Shown one piece after another: positions 17,167 to 25,739 of a DNA stretch of 64,000 nucleotides. Position 1 is the first letter of the stretch, and every line of letters begins with the position of its first letter. The notes under the pieces were generated by a model. The model saw only the letters and a list, made by a program, of their open reading frames with translations, did not search any database and was not told the origin of the DNA. The DNA comes from Vibrio ishigakensis (lineage in GTDB: Bacteria > Pseudomonadota > Gammaproteobacteria > Enterobacterales > Vibrionaceae). Location: positions 310,001 to 374,000 of the forward strand of contig NZ_AP024881.1 in NCBI RefSeq assembly GCF_024347675.1, given 5' to 3'. Position numbers and translations under genes: made by a program.

Positions 17167-17545
17167 GATCAGCAAAGCGCTCTTGATCCACAGTAATACA
17201 ATCATCATGACGTACATAGCTAACGAAGATAGCCAGCAACAACAAAACAATATCGGGTATGACGGCATTCAGCGGAAAGTAACTCCAGTGATAGTAGGTG
17301 ATCCCAAGGATGACCACTGTCATACCCAGTGCCGACATAGAGGCAAACGACTTCACCAACACACCAACTGCAAAACTCACCTCCATTATCGCTATCAGGT
17401 AGCCATACCAAGAGGAGAGCCCGAGCTCGACAAAAGGGTAATGCATTACACGCACACCTAGCAGTTTGGCGAGACCACCCATTCCAAAGAAAATAGCCAG
17501 AACCATAGAAAATACCCGAGTCATGGGCTCTATATTTCTGATCAT
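17159..17545 (-). CDS. DoxX-like small membrane protein
   Basis: The 128-residue protein has four predicted membrane helices (about residues 10-30, 46-62, 66-86 and 92-112). The first, FSMVLAIFFGMGGLAKLLGV, matches the N-terminal pattern of DoxX/DoxD-like proteins, which are small quinone-linked or redox membrane proteins of poorly known role. It ends with a hydrophilic tail. It appears to be monocistronic and convergent with the HAD gene. TAAAGGAGAATAATTATG gives a strong ribosome site at the ATG. Confidence 0.7.
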   Translation of the reverse strand: MIRNIEPMTRVFSMVLAIFFGMGGLAKLLGVRVMHYPFVELGLSSWYGYLIAIMEVSFAVGVLVKSFASMSALGMTVVILGITYYHWSYFPLNAVIPDIVLLLLAIFVSYVRHDDCITVDQERFADPT

Positions 17546-17924
17546 AATTATTCTCCTTTATGGAACGGTGTTCTTTATGTTGAATACTACCCTGTTGTAC
17601 ATATATGAAACAATATCTATTAAGTACTAATTTGAAAAAATTCAGTTACTTGCGATATTTCCTAGGGCTAAAAGCCTATTCAATCCCGTCGTTTTAGAAG
17701 ATAAAGCGAGTCTGAAATAAAATCTAACCCTTTATTTTCTTTTGCATAGAGCATTTAATCTAAATTATTTTTCAATAAAAACAGATAATTAGCTCACAAT
17801 TCTTTAGGTTGGGATGAGTTTGTTTTGATTGTTCTCCATGTCCTATTCAAGATTTAATCTCATTTTCATAAAGCTGAACTATCTTGCAAAGCCAACTTTC
17901 CTTGAGCCAAATCGAATTAAGTCC
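17546..17924. other. AT-rich intergenic region, no gene seen
   Basis: This stretch is strongly AT-rich and holds only the divergent promoters of the DoxX-like and DUF3299 genes. The hydrophobic-rich frame in 17829-17924 is an upstream extension of the lipoprotein gene without a ribosome site, so I do not count it as coding. Confidence 0.5.
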
Positions 17925-18452
17925 ATGTTGAGCAAAGCCCTGAGTGTCGTTATTTGTCTTTTATTGAGCTTGTTATTAGTGGGCTGTAATCAAACTACCC
18001 AGAGCGCGGAGGTAAGAGAGTTGCAGTGGATGGATCTTATCCCTGAGCAGGAACGAACCAAGCTTAGTGCTAGGCTAGAGCAACTAAAAGCCATGCCACT
18101 TCATGATGAGAGTGCACCGGCGGTGACTCAAGAATATGGGTTACAAGAGGTGGGTGTGGAACACGCGCTCAATAATCAAGGGGTGCGCATTGGTGGTTTT
18201 ATTGTGCCCCTAGATGGTGACCGCAAGACCATCAATGAGTTTATCTTGGTGCCATTCTTTGGCGCTTGCATTCATGTGCCGCCTCCGCCAGCCAATCAGA
18301 TGATCCATATAAAGCTGGAGCAAGGTGTTCCGGTGAGCTATTACTTCGATGCGGTTATGGTTGAGGGCACTCTTGAGATGAGTGAGTTTGAGACCGATGG
18401 CATGGGGGTGGGTTATCGTATTACCGGTGCGCAAGTAGTACCTGTGGGCTAA
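17925..18452 (+). CDS. DUF3299-type lipoprotein
   Basis: From ATG 17925 the protein has 175 residues: a signal peptide MLSKALSVVICLLLSLLLVG ending in the lipobox LVGC, then a mature domain. The earlier in-frame ATG at 17829 would add 32 residues in front of the signal peptide and is unlikely. The C-terminal part IGGFIVPLDGDRKTINEFIL followed by VPFFGACIHVPPPPANQMIH is characteristic of the DUF3299 family of exported proteins. In related bacteria these genes often sit near ABC transporters of metals or quinone-related genes; here no such partner is present. Function unknown. Confidence 0.75.
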   Translation: MLSKALSVVICLLLSLLLVGCNQTTQSAEVRELQWMDLIPEQERTKLSARLEQLKAMPLHDESAPAVTQEYGLQEVGVEHALNNQGVRIGGFIVPLDGDRKTINEFILVPFFGACIHVPPPPANQMIHIKLEQGVPVSYYFDAVMVEGTLEMSEFETDGMGVGYRITGAQVVPVG

Positions 18453-18454
18453 CC

Positions 18455-18480
18455 AAACCCTATAAAATTTAGGGTTTTAA
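18455..18480 (+). terminator. Terminator after the DUF3299 lipoprotein gene
   Basis: AAACCCTA (18455-18462) pairs with TAGGGTTT (18470-18477) and is followed by a short T/A run. The stem is AT-rich at its ends, so it is of moderate strength. Confidence 0.6.
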
Positions 18481-18595
18481 TCTGTGCTTCTCGGAAAGGT
18501 AAATATAAAGTTGCAGAAACGGCTATTTGCAATCAAAAGGTGTGGGAGTAAATTCTGCGTACTCTTTGACCTCTTATTATGGAACAGATTGCAAT

Positions 18596-19447
18596 ATGGC
18601 GGACTCAAATCTAAACCCTTTCGACTCATTTATACCACCTCAAATGGCAGAGCGTGCTGCAGAGGCTGGGGCAAGTAAAGCGAAGAAAAATCAGTTTAAA
18701 TCTTTCCTTTTAGCGCTTACTGCTGGTGTCCACATTGGTATCGCATTCGTGTTCTATACGGTAGTGACTACCGGTAGTGCAGATATGGCCTATGGCATGA
18801 GCAAGCTTGCTGGTGGTCTAGCATTTAGCCTAGGTTTGATCCTTGTGGTTATCACAGGTGGTGAGCTGTTCACCAGTAGCGTACTTACTCTGGTTGCGCG
18901 AGCCAGCGGCCGCATTACCTGGGGTGAGCTTTTCAAGAACTGGGCAGTTGTTTACTTTGGTAACTTCGTTGGTGCTATTACCCTAGTTGGTATTATGATG
19001 GTAACCCGTGAGTACATGAGCGATGCAGGTCAGATGGGCCTCAATGCCATGGCTATCTCTCAGCACAAACTGCACCACACCTTTTGGCAAGCACTCGCTC
19101 TTGGCGTTATGTGTAACCTGCTTGTTTGTCTTGCGGTTTGGATGACTTACAGTGCTCGTTCGCTAACCGATAAGATCCTTGTGCTTATTCTTCCTGTTGC
19201 TATGTTTGTTGCTTCTGGCTTTGAGCACAGTATCGCAAACATGTTCCAAGTGCCTATGGCTATCGCTATCAAGAACTTCGCACCGGCTGAGTTCTGGCAG
19301 ATGACGGGTGCTAACATTGCCAATTACGCAGACCTAAACGTAATGGGCTTTGTGATGAACAACCTTATCCCAGTTACCCTAGGTAATATCATCGGCGGTG
19401 GTGTATTCGTTGGTATGTATTACTGGATGGTTTACCTACGCGACTAA
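18596..19447 (+). CDS. focA: Formate/nitrite-family channel, FocA-like
   Basis: FocA-type proteins are pentameric inner-membrane channels for formate and related anions during fermentation. From MADSNLNPFDSFIPPQMAER the protein has 283 residues, close to E. coli FocA (285). An in-frame codon at 18527 is too far upstream. Six membrane helices are visible, with the family signatures GGELFTSS and FEHSIANMF. The N-terminal NPFDSFIPP is the mobile gate helix region. The gene is not followed by pflB as in E. coli but by a convergent PTS gene. Its terminator hairpin lies inside the last codons of that gene. The upstream region shows no strong FNR box. Confidence 0.88.
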   Translation: MADSNLNPFDSFIPPQMAERAAEAGASKAKKNQFKSFLLALTAGVHIGIAFVFYTVVTTGSADMAYGMSKLAGGLAFSLGLILVVITGGELFTSSVLTLVARASGRITWGELFKNWAVVYFGNFVGAITLVGIMMVTREYMSDAGQMGLNAMAISQHKLHHTFWQALALGVMCNLLVCLAVWMTYSARSLTDKILVLILPVAMFVASGFEHSIANMFQVPMAIAIKNFAPAEFWQMTGANIANYADLNVMGFVMNNLIPVTLGNIIGGGVFVGMYYWMVYLRD

Positions 19448-19466
19448 TCGCAACTCAAGATCAATT

Positions 19467-20786
19467 CTAATATCCGCGCATGGCGCGGATTTTTTTTGCC
19501 CGCTCTTTTTGTTGCTCAAGCAATACCTTCTCGTGTGAGCGGAAGAAGGGTAGGTACATAAAGTAGGAGTTGACCATGGCAAGGACAACCATGAGTCCAT
19601 TGGCAAGGCTGCCGTTTCCGGTCCACATGGCGCCTATCGGGGCAGGTACTGACCAAGGAATAATGCCCAAGGCCCTATCTAGGATTCCAAACTGTGTCAG
19701 ATACCAGGCTAGGGTGGCGTTTAGCATAGGAACTAGCACAAAAGGTATCAGGAACAAGGGGTTAAGTATGATCGGGAAACCAAATAGAATCGGTTCATTA
19801 ATGTTAAACAGTGACGGTACTGCGCCCACTTTTCCCACTGACTTGAGGTGATGGGAGCGACTCTTTATTGCCATATATACCAGTGGCAGGGTAGAGCCCA
19901 CACCACCAATCAATAGAAAGAAATCCCAAAATCCTTGCAGAAAGATATGAGGGAGCACCGCCGCACCTGCCTCATAGGCTTCTTGGTTTTTGAGTAGCAT
20001 CGACATCCAGAACGGATTCATAATACCTGTGACTATCAATGAGCCATGGATACCGATAAACCACAGCAACTGACAGATAAGTATCGCTACAAGTAGTGCT
20101 GGCAAGCTATCAGAGGCCAGAACCAAAGGCGTAAGAAGCTGTTCAATCAACTGCGGGAAATGCAATCCAAAGCGTGCCTCAACCAGTGCATTGAATATCG
20201 AGATGCTTAGCATAACGGCGGTGATCGGTAGGATGAGCTTAAAGCTCTGCTGGGTGAGGATAGGCACCTCTTCCGGCATCTTGATTATCCAGCCTTGCTT
20301 CACAAACAGGCGAATTATCTCAACGGCAAATACCGCACCAATAAGCGCAGTAAAAAGTCCCGCACCACCAAGGTATTCAAAGCCCTCACTGCGATCGCCA
20401 TAGAAGCCGGATAGCAATAGAAAAGCCATAGCACCGGTCAGCCCAGACAGTCGCTCAGGCAGTTGATACTGCTTAGCTAAGCTAGATGCGACCCCGAATG
20501 AGACGATCAGCGCAACCACCCCCAGGGAGAGTTGATACATAGGCAGAATGATTTTGCCAAGGGAGTAGCTGAGGTCTAACCAAGCACTAGCAAAGGCATT
20601 GCTGGCGTGTTTGAACGGTGGAAACAAAATGGGAACGAATAGGCAACCAACGAAGATAAATGGCATAGCTAGCTGAAAGCCATCACGAATGGCAGTCAGA
20701 TGTTTGTTTCGCATCAATACCTTGGCGACAGGCTGAATATATTGCTCGACACTGCTAGCAAGGACTCGAATACGAGATTGATCCAT
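19467..20786 (-). CDS. PTS system EIIC component, cellobiose/diacetylchitobiose type (stand-alone)
   Basis: The 439-residue protein is an EIIC sugar permease of the Lac/CelB class, with about ten membrane helices. The N-terminal NKHLTAIRDGFQLAMPFIFV matches that of the second EIIC encoded at 21487. The central WFIGIHGSLIVTGIMNPFW and FNINEPILFGFPIILNPLF carry the substrate-binding region of the family. No EIIA or EIIB lies beside it on this strand, so it probably uses the EIIA/EIIB of the adjacent divergent operon. It is convergent with focA and divergent from the celABC-like operon. The substrate is likely a beta-glucoside or chitin disaccharide. Confidence 0.88.
   Translation of the reverse strand: MDQSRIRVLASSVEQYIQPVAKVLMRNKHLTAIRDGFQLAMPFIFVGCLFVPILFPPFKHASNAFASAWLDLSYSLGKIILPMYQLSLGVVALIVSFGVASSLAKQYQLPERLSGLTGAMAFLLLSGFYGDRSEGFEYLGGAGLFTALIGAVFAVEIIRLFVKQGWIIKMPEEVPILTQQSFKLILPITAVMLSISIFNALVEARFGLHFPQLIEQLLTPLVLASDSLPALLVAILICQLLWFIGIHGSLIVTGIMNPFWMSMLLKNQEAYEAGAAVLPHIFLQGFWDFFLLIGGVGSTLPLVYMAIKSRSHHLKSVGKVGAVPSLFNINEPILFGFPIILNPLFLIPFVLVPMLNATLAWYLTQFGILDRALGIIPWSVPAPIGAMWTGNGSLANGLMVVLAMVNSYFMYLPFFRSHEKVLLEQQKERAKKIRAMRGY
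19472..19497 (+). terminator. focA terminator, overlapping the end of the EIIC coding region
   Basis: ATCCGCGC-ATG-GCGCGGAT (19472-19490) is followed by seven T. On the minus strand the same bases encode the last residues (AMRGY) of the EIIC protein. Confidence 0.85.
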
Positions 20787-21135
20787 TGTGGGCTACCTAA
20801 TCATGATCTGCTTGGCAGGATACCTAACAATTGGACTCGGCGGAAACTAAGGAAACTAAAAATCACGCCCCGCGCACATTTATGCCGTCAATAGGTCCGT
20901 AAGCCCCTGATTCACCACTGCTAAAACTTATACATCTCCTGTTTCATAGATAAATATCCCCTTACCTATATCGCCTTGTTGACCCTTTTATTTCGGTTCG
21001 ATCACGAATTTTGGCGGATTTTTAAGGATCTCAATGATCCTAATCACACTAGTTATGAAACCATTTGGAAACCGGTTTCCAAATGGTTTCATTTGGGCAA
21101 TATTAAAAAGGTACTTAAACAGGGGATTACCAAAA
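20787..21135. other. Divergent control region between the two PTS transcripts
   Basis: The gap holds the 38-bp palindromic operator at 21055-21092, an imperfect CRP-like site at 21033-21048 (AATGA-TCCTAA-TCACA) and a small inverted repeat GGATC/GATCC at 21026-21040. No reading frame is credible. The frame open from 21034 upstream of the EIIB gene includes the palindrome and lacks a ribosome site. Confidence 0.55.
21055..21092. promoter_or_regulatory. 38-bp perfect palindromic operator of the PTS locus
   Basis: A perfect inverted repeat of two 19-base arms. The centre GGAAACCGGTTTCC (21067-21080) is a canonical LacI-family operator, and each arm ends in an outer GAAACC/GGTTTC half-site. It sits between the divergent EIIC gene and the EIIB-EIIC-bgl-EIIA operon. 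The LacI regulator encoded downstream is the likely ligand. If transcribed, it would also fold into a long hairpin. Confidence 0.75.
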
Positions 21136-21441
21136 ATGAAAAAAATTATGCTTTGCTGCTCAGCTGGAATGTCGACTTCGCTACTGGTTAAAAAAATGGA
21201 AGCGTCTGCTGAGCAACGTGGAATCGAGGCTGAGATCAAGGCCTTTGGTGCAGCTGAATTTAATAACCAAGTGGGCAACTATGAGGTAGTGCTACTGGGC
21301 CCTCAGGTGAAATACATGCAAGCAGATCTGCAGAAGGTTGCCGACAAGCACGGCATCAAGGTTGAGCCAATCAACATGATGGATTACGGCATGCAGAAGG
21401 GCGATAAGGTGTTGGATTTCGCACTAGAACTTATCGATTAA
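21136..21441 (+). CDS. celA: PTS EIIB component, cellobiose type
   Basis: EIIB passes phosphate from EIIA to the incoming sugar. From MKKIMLCCSAGMSTSLLV the protein has 101 residues, the usual size; the phosphorylated cysteine is in the LCCSAGMSTS loop. ATG 21136 is preceded by AGGGGAT. Upstream in-frame codons run through the palindromic operator and are not used. It is the first gene of an operon with EIIC, a 6-phospho-beta-glucosidase and EIIA. Expression should be under LacI-type control at the palindrome. Confidence 0.92.
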   Translation: MKKIMLCCSAGMSTSLLVKKMEASAEQRGIEAEIKAFGAAEFNNQVGNYEVVLLGPQVKYMQADLQKVADKHGIKVEPINMMDYGMQKGDKVLDFALELID

Positions 21442-21486
21442 TCCGCTTTTCACGTGAACAAAAATAGATAACAAACGAGAAAAACA

Positions 21487-22809
21487 ATGAGTGCCCTATA
21501 CGACAAAATGGTCAATGTAATCGAGCAAAAGGTAACCCCGATTGCCGGTAAGATTGGCCAACAAAAATACGTCACCTCTATAAGAGATGGCTTTATCGCA
21601 GCGCTACCCTTCATGATTGTTGGCTCATTCATGTTAGTGTTTATCTTCCCTCCGTTCTCGCCAGATACCACCTGGGGTTTTGCCCAAAACTGGCTGAGTT
21701 TTTCTGAGACCTACCGTGAGCAATTGATGCTACCGTTTAATCTCAGCATGGGGATCATGACCGTATTTATTGCGGTGGGAATTGGCTCCAGTCTAGCAAC
21801 GCACCACAATCTAGACCCTGTGACTACCGGCCTGCTTTCTCTAATGGCGTTCTTGCTGGTAGCAGCACCGCTGCAAGACGGCTCTATCTCGATGCAGTAC
21901 TTCTCGGGTCAAGGCATCTTTACCGCAATTATTTCAGCGATTTACGCAACAGAGGTGTATGCCTTCTTGAAGCGTAATAACGTGACTATCAAGTTACCAC
22001 CTGAGGTTCCAACTGGTGTGGCTCGCTCATTCGAGATCCTGATTCCTGTAATGGCAATCATCTTGACTCTGCACCCACTCAACCTATTCATCGAAGCTAA
22101 GACAGGCATGATCATTCCTGAGGCGATTATGTCTCTAGTACAGCCTTTGGTTGCGGCATCGGATACCTTGCCAGCGGTTCTACTAGCGGTGCTTGTGTGT
22201 CAGATCCTTTGGTTTGCAGGTATCCATGGTGCACTTATCGTGACAGGCATCATGAATCCATTTTGGATGGCGAACCTTTCGGTAAACCAAGCGGCTATGG
22301 CAGCGGGCGAAGCGATTCCACATATCTTTGTACAAGGCTTCTGGGATCACTATCTACTGATTGGTGGCGTAGGCTCGACTCTACCTCTAGCTTTCCTATT
22401 GATGCGTAGCCGTGCAATCCACCTTCGCACTATCGGTAAGATGGGCAGTGTGCCAGCTATCTTCAACATCAATGAGCCAATCCTATTTGGTGCACCGATC
22501 ATCATGAACCCAGTGTTCTTCCTGCCATTCATCTTGATCCCTATGGTCAACGCAACCCTAGCTTGGTTTGCCCTAGACCTAGGCCTAGTAGAACGCGTGG
22601 TATCTCTAACGCCTTGGACAACACCTGGACCTATCGGGGCATCTTGGGCAGCGAACTGGGCATTCAGTCCCGTGATAATGTGCTTCATCTGTATGGCTAT
22701 GTCGGCAATCATGTATCTGCCATTCCTAAAAGCCTATGAAAAACAGTTGCTCGACCAAGAAGCCGCTGAAGAAGAAAAACAAGCTACCTCAGAAGTAGCA
22801 ACTGCTTAA
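21487..22809 (+). CDS. celB: PTS EIIC component, cellobiose type
   Basis: This 440-residue sugar permease is the membrane part of the PTS and has about ten helices. The motifs WFAGIHGALIVTGIMNPFW and FNINEPILFGAPIIMNPVF define the Lac/Cel EIIC family and lie where the sugar binds. It follows EIIB by 45 bases. The stand-alone EIIC at 19467 is a clear paralogue, sharing SIRDGF/AIRDGF and the same central motifs, so the locus has two permeases for one EIIB and one EIIA. The C-terminal tail (LDQEAAEEEKQATSEVATA) is acidic. Confidence 0.92.
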   Translation: MSALYDKMVNVIEQKVTPIAGKIGQQKYVTSIRDGFIAALPFMIVGSFMLVFIFPPFSPDTTWGFAQNWLSFSETYREQLMLPFNLSMGIMTVFIAVGIGSSLATHHNLDPVTTGLLSLMAFLLVAAPLQDGSISMQYFSGQGIFTAIISAIYATEVYAFLKRNNVTIKLPPEVPTGVARSFEILIPVMAIILTLHPLNLFIEAKTGMIIPEAIMSLVQPLVAASDTLPAVLLAVLVCQILWFAGIHGALIVTGIMNPFWMANLSVNQAAMAAGEAIPHIFVQGFWDHYLLIGGVGSTLPLAFLLMRSRAIHLRTIGKMGSVPAIFNINEPILFGAPIIMNPVFFLPFILIPMVNATLAWFALDLGLVERVVSLTPWTTPGPIGASWAANWAFSPVIMCFICMAMSAIMYLPFLKAYEKQLLDQEAAEEEKQATSEVATA

Positions 22810-22830
22810 ACATTATTTCCAAACATAAGT

Positions 22831-22847
22831 GGGCGGCCCCGCCGCCC
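22831..22847 (+). other. GC-rich intercistronic hairpin between EIIC and the glucosidase gene
   Basis: GGGCGGC-CCC-GCCGCCC forms a perfect 7-bp stem with no T run after it, so it is not a classical terminator. It may stabilise the upstream mRNA or lower readthrough into the glucosidase gene. Confidence 0.5.
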
Positions 22848-22865
22848 CAATAAGAGGTTTATTCA

Positions 22866-24248
22866 ATGAACTTTCAATTTCCACAAGGTTTTAGCTGGGG
22901 AAGCGCAGCATCGGCAACACAAACCGAGGGTGAGGCATTTACTCACGGCAAGGGCGATAACATCTGGGACCATTGGTACAAAGACCAACCAAACCGTTTC
23001 CACAATGGAGTATCGGCTACCGAGGCTTCGACCTTCTACAACAACTACAAGGCCGATATCCAACTGATGAAAGATATTGGTCACAGCAGCTTTAGAACCT
23101 CTATCTCTTGGTCTCGCCTTATCCCTCAAGGAACCGGTGAGGTAAATCCAGAGGCGATAGCTTTCTACAACCAGGTTATTGATGAGCTAATTGCTCAAGA
23201 GATTGAGCCGTTTATCTGCCTATTCCACTTCGACATGCCAATGGCGATGCAAGAGATTGGTGGTTTTGAAAACCGTGAGGTAGTGACTGCCTACGCTGAG
23301 TTTGCTGAAACCTGTTTCAAGCTATTCGGTGACCGAGTGAAGAACTGGTTCACTTTTAACGAGCCTATCGTGCCTGTAGAGGGTGGTTACCTATATGACT
23401 TCCACTATCCAAATGTGGTGGACTTTAAGCGTGCCGCAACTGTGGCGTATCACACCATTCTTGCGCACTCTGAAGCGGTAATTCGTTATCGTAGTCTTGA
23501 GCAAGAGGGGCAGATCGGCATCATCTTGAACCTAACGCCATCTTATCCACGCTCGCAAAACCCTGCAGACCTGAAGGCCGCAAACATCTGTGATTTGATG
23601 TTTAACCGTAGCTTCCTAGACCCAGCAGTGAAAGGTGAATACCCAGTAGAGTTGGTAGAACTTCTAAAAGAGCACGGACAACTGCCTGAGACTCAAGAGT
23701 CTGATTGCCAGACTATCGCAGCCGGTAAGGTGGATGTGCTTGGCGTGAACTACTACCAGCCGCGCCGTGTTAAGGCTCGCGAGAATGCGGTACATCCAGA
23801 AGCGCCATTCATGCCAGAGCACTTCTTCGATTCCTACGAGATGCCGGGGCGCAAGATGAACCCGCATCGCGGCTGGGAAATCTACGAGAAGGGTGTGTAT
23901 GACATCTTAACCAACCTGCGCGAGAACTACGGCAACCTGCCTTGCTATATCTCTGAAAACGGTATGGGCGTTGAAGGAGAGGAGAAGTTTCTTGTTGATG
24001 GTCAGATCCAAGATGACTATCGCATCGAGTTCATTCGTGGGCACCTAGAGTGGGTTCACAAGGGCATTCAAGAGGGCTCGAACTGCTTTGGTTATCACCT
24101 ATGGACCTTTATCGATAATTGGTCTTGGTCAAACGCATACAAGAACCGCTACGGCTTCTACCGTCTAGACCTTGAGACGCAACAGCGCTCAGTGAAGAAG
24201 AGCGGTGAGTGGTTTGCAACTGTCTCGAAAGAGAATGGCTTTAACTAA
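22866..24248 (+). CDS. 6-phospho-beta-glucosidase, glycoside hydrolase family 1
   Basis: The cytoplasmic enzyme would split the phosphorylated beta-glucoside taken up by the PTS into glucose 6-phosphate and glucose or an aglycone. The 460 residues carry the GH1 acid/base motif FTFNEPIVP (near residue 163) and the nucleophile motif YISENGMG (near 361). The N-terminal FPQGFSWGSAASATQTEG is the substrate-pocket signature. It is encoded between EIIC and EIIA in one operon. Whether it prefers cellobiose, arbutin/salicin or another 6-phosphoglucoside cannot be read here; I leave the symbol open. Confidence 0.92.
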   Translation: MNFQFPQGFSWGSAASATQTEGEAFTHGKGDNIWDHWYKDQPNRFHNGVSATEASTFYNNYKADIQLMKDIGHSSFRTSISWSRLIPQGTGEVNPEAIAFYNQVIDELIAQEIEPFICLFHFDMPMAMQEIGGFENREVVTAYAEFAETCFKLFGDRVKNWFTFNEPIVPVEGGYLYDFHYPNVVDFKRAATVAYHTILAHSEAVIRYRSLEQEGQIGIILNLTPSYPRSQNPADLKAANICDLMFNRSFLDPAVKGEYPVELVELLKEHGQLPETQESDCQTIAAGKVDVLGVNYYQPRRVKARENAVHPEAPFMPEHFFDSYEMPGRKMNPHRGWEIYEKGVYDILTNLRENYGNLPCYISENGMGVEGEEKFLVDGQIQDDYRIEFIRGHLEWVHKGIQEGSNCFGYHLWTFIDNWSWSNAYKNRYGFYRLDLETQQRSVKKSGEWFATVSKENGFN

Positions 24249-24264
24249 TTCTGGGGGAACAACA

Positions 24265-24579
24265 ATGAGTATTGAACTTGAAGAGCAGGTAATGGGCATC
24301 ATCATTAATGCCGGTGAGTCACGAAGTCTGTGTTATGAGGCGCTTCGTCAGGCCAAGCAAGGCCAGTTTGAAGAAGCAGAGTCGTTAATCAAGGAAGCGC
24401 AAGAGGCTGCTAACCGCGCGCACCTAGTGCAGACCCAATTGATTGAAGCCGATGAGGGCACTGGCAAGACTAAGATGACACTTATCATGGTTCACGCGCA
24501 GGACCACCTTATGACCTCAATGTTAGCCAAGGAGTTGGTGGTTGAGATGATAGAGCTTCACAAACGTGTAGCCGCCTAA
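24265..24579 (+). CDS. celC: PTS EIIA component, Lac/Cel type
   Basis: EIIA of the Lac class takes phosphate from HPr and gives it to EIIB. From MSIELEEQVMGIIINAGESR it has 104 residues, forming a trimeric helical bundle. The phosphorylated histidine is in MVHAQDHLMTSML. The GGGGGAAC ribosome site fits ATG 24265; an upstream in-frame ATG inside the glucosidase gene is not used. It closes the operon and is followed by a strong terminator, with the regulator gene downstream on its own promoter. Confidence 0.93.
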   Translation: MSIELEEQVMGIIINAGESRSLCYEALRQAKQGQFEEAESLIKEAQEAANRAHLVQTQLIEADEGTGKTKMTLIMVHAQDHLMTSMLAKELVVEMIELHKRVAA

Positions 24580-24632
24580 CAACCTCCTGATTAGCCGGAT
24601 GATGATGTAGCTCCCGTCATTCAGCATTTTTT

Positions 24633-24657
24633 GCGGCCTGCTTGAGGCCGCTTTTTT
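24633..24657 (+). terminator. Terminator of the PTS operon
   Basis: GCGGCCT-GCTTG-AGGCCGC (24633-24651) is followed by six T. Confidence 0.92.
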
Positions 24658-24694
24658 ATTTGTGACCTAGATAAGGTACAATGCTGAAATTATA

Positions 24695-24710
24695 TTGAAA
24701 CCGCTTTCCG
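24695..24710. promoter_or_regulatory. LacI-type operator before the regulator gene
   Basis: TTGAAACCGCTTTCCG contains GAAACCGCTTTC, a near-palindrome of the GAAANCGNTTTC type that resembles the centre of the large operator at 21055-21092. It lies 34 bases before the regulator ATG, so autoregulation is likely. Confidence 0.6.
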
Positions 24711-24743
24711 TGACTAAGGAAAGCATGATTGCAAGGATTGTAT

Positions 24744-25703
24744 ATGGCAACCATCACAGACGTATCGTTACTAGCGAACGTATCCAAGGCGACCGTTTCT
24801 CGCGTGATGAGTGGCAGTCGTGGAGTGAAGCCAGAGAGTCGAGATGCGGTGCTGCGTGCTGCAGAGCAGCTTAATTATCGTCCTAATGCAGCGGCGCAAA
24901 CCCTAGCTAACAAGCGTTCTGACTATATCGGCGTAATTCTCTCTTCTACCGATGCTGGGCAGGTCTCTACCTACTTGCCACTATTAGCTAAGGCATTGAA
25001 GAGTCGTGGTAAACATATGTTGGTGCAGTTTGCTGAAACTACACAGGAGCATCAGAGGTTGGTGGATGAGTTATCGCAGCGCCATTGTGATGCCATTATC
25101 TCCGTAGGAGGAAGCTTTGCTTCAGAATCCGACAGTCGTGTGATTGCGGTAGATTCGGTTGCTGAAGATGCAGAGAGTCGAGTCAACTATGACTATGTAT
25201 TTGCTGCCGAAAGCGCGTGTCGCTTCTTGTCGAGCAAAGGACACACCAGTATTGCGGTTGTGCTTGATGATGATGGGTATGCGTCAGAGCAGGTTCTGCA
25301 AGGCTATAAACAAGCACTACAGAATATGGCTATCCCAGTGAATCGTCAGCTTATAGTCACGGCTAACGGCTCTTGTGAGCAGGCAATCATGTCACTACTT
25401 AACAGCTTTAGTCAATTTAGCGCTCTGGTAGTAATGCGCGATAGCCAGGCCGCGATTGCTATGAATCTATTTAGAAGCTTTAACCTTGCAACACCGCAAG
25501 AGGTTTCAATTATCTCTCTTGAGGACTCACAGCTTGCCAGCCAGCTCAACCCACCGTTGACCTGCATCAGCTATCCATCTCAGACTATTATCGACAACGC
25601 AATGCAAAAGCTCGATGCCTGTCTAGATGATAAGGTGGTTGAGAAAACACCACTGATAACAGGTCGCTTGGTTACGCGAGAGTCGGTTATCGACAGAAAT
25701 TAG
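24744..25703 (+). CDS. LacI-family transcriptional regulator of the PTS locus
   Basis: The N-terminal LacI helix-turn-helix reads ATITDVSLLANVSKATVSRV with the hinge AEQLNYRPNAAAQTLA. A periplasmic-binding-protein-like domain follows, binding the inducer. From ATG 24744 the protein has 319 residues; AAGGATTGTAT precedes it. A TTG 15 bases upstream is not preferred. The gene lies directly downstream of the EIIA gene, and operators of its family occur at 21055-21092 and 24695-24710. It is probably a repressor released by the phosphorylated sugar or a derived signal. A bidirectional terminator follows. Confidence 0.9.
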   Translation: MATITDVSLLANVSKATVSRVMSGSRGVKPESRDAVLRAAEQLNYRPNAAAQTLANKRSDYIGVILSSTDAGQVSTYLPLLAKALKSRGKHMLVQFAETTQEHQRLVDELSQRHCDAIISVGGSFASESDSRVIAVDSVAEDAESRVNYDYVFAAESACRFLSSKGHTSIAVVLDDDGYASEQVLQGYKQALQNMAIPVNRQLIVTANGSCEQAIMSLLNSFSQFSALVVMRDSQAAIAMNLFRSFNLATPQEVSIISLEDSQLASQLNPPLTCISYPSQTIIDNAMQKLDACLDDKVVEKTPLITGRLVTRESVIDRN

Positions 25704-25707
25704 AAAC

Positions 25708-25739
25708 ATAGCCCTAGCAACTGCTAGGGCTATTTTTTT
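25708..25739. terminator. Bidirectional terminator between the LacI regulator and GST-like genes
   Basis: ATAGCCCTAGC-AACT-GCTAGGGCTAT is a perfect 11-bp stem followed by seven T on the plus strand. It abuts the stop of the convergent gene. Confidence 0.88.

Noticed and set aside
18480..18595. FNR box upstream of focA
   Set aside because: Only the ATCAA half near 18530 is visible; the other half matches poorly.
21033..21048. CRP-like site AATGA-TCCTAA-TCACA
   Set aside because: One half is good but the other differs at two positions, and its distance to a promoter cannot be fixed. Noted only within the control region entry.
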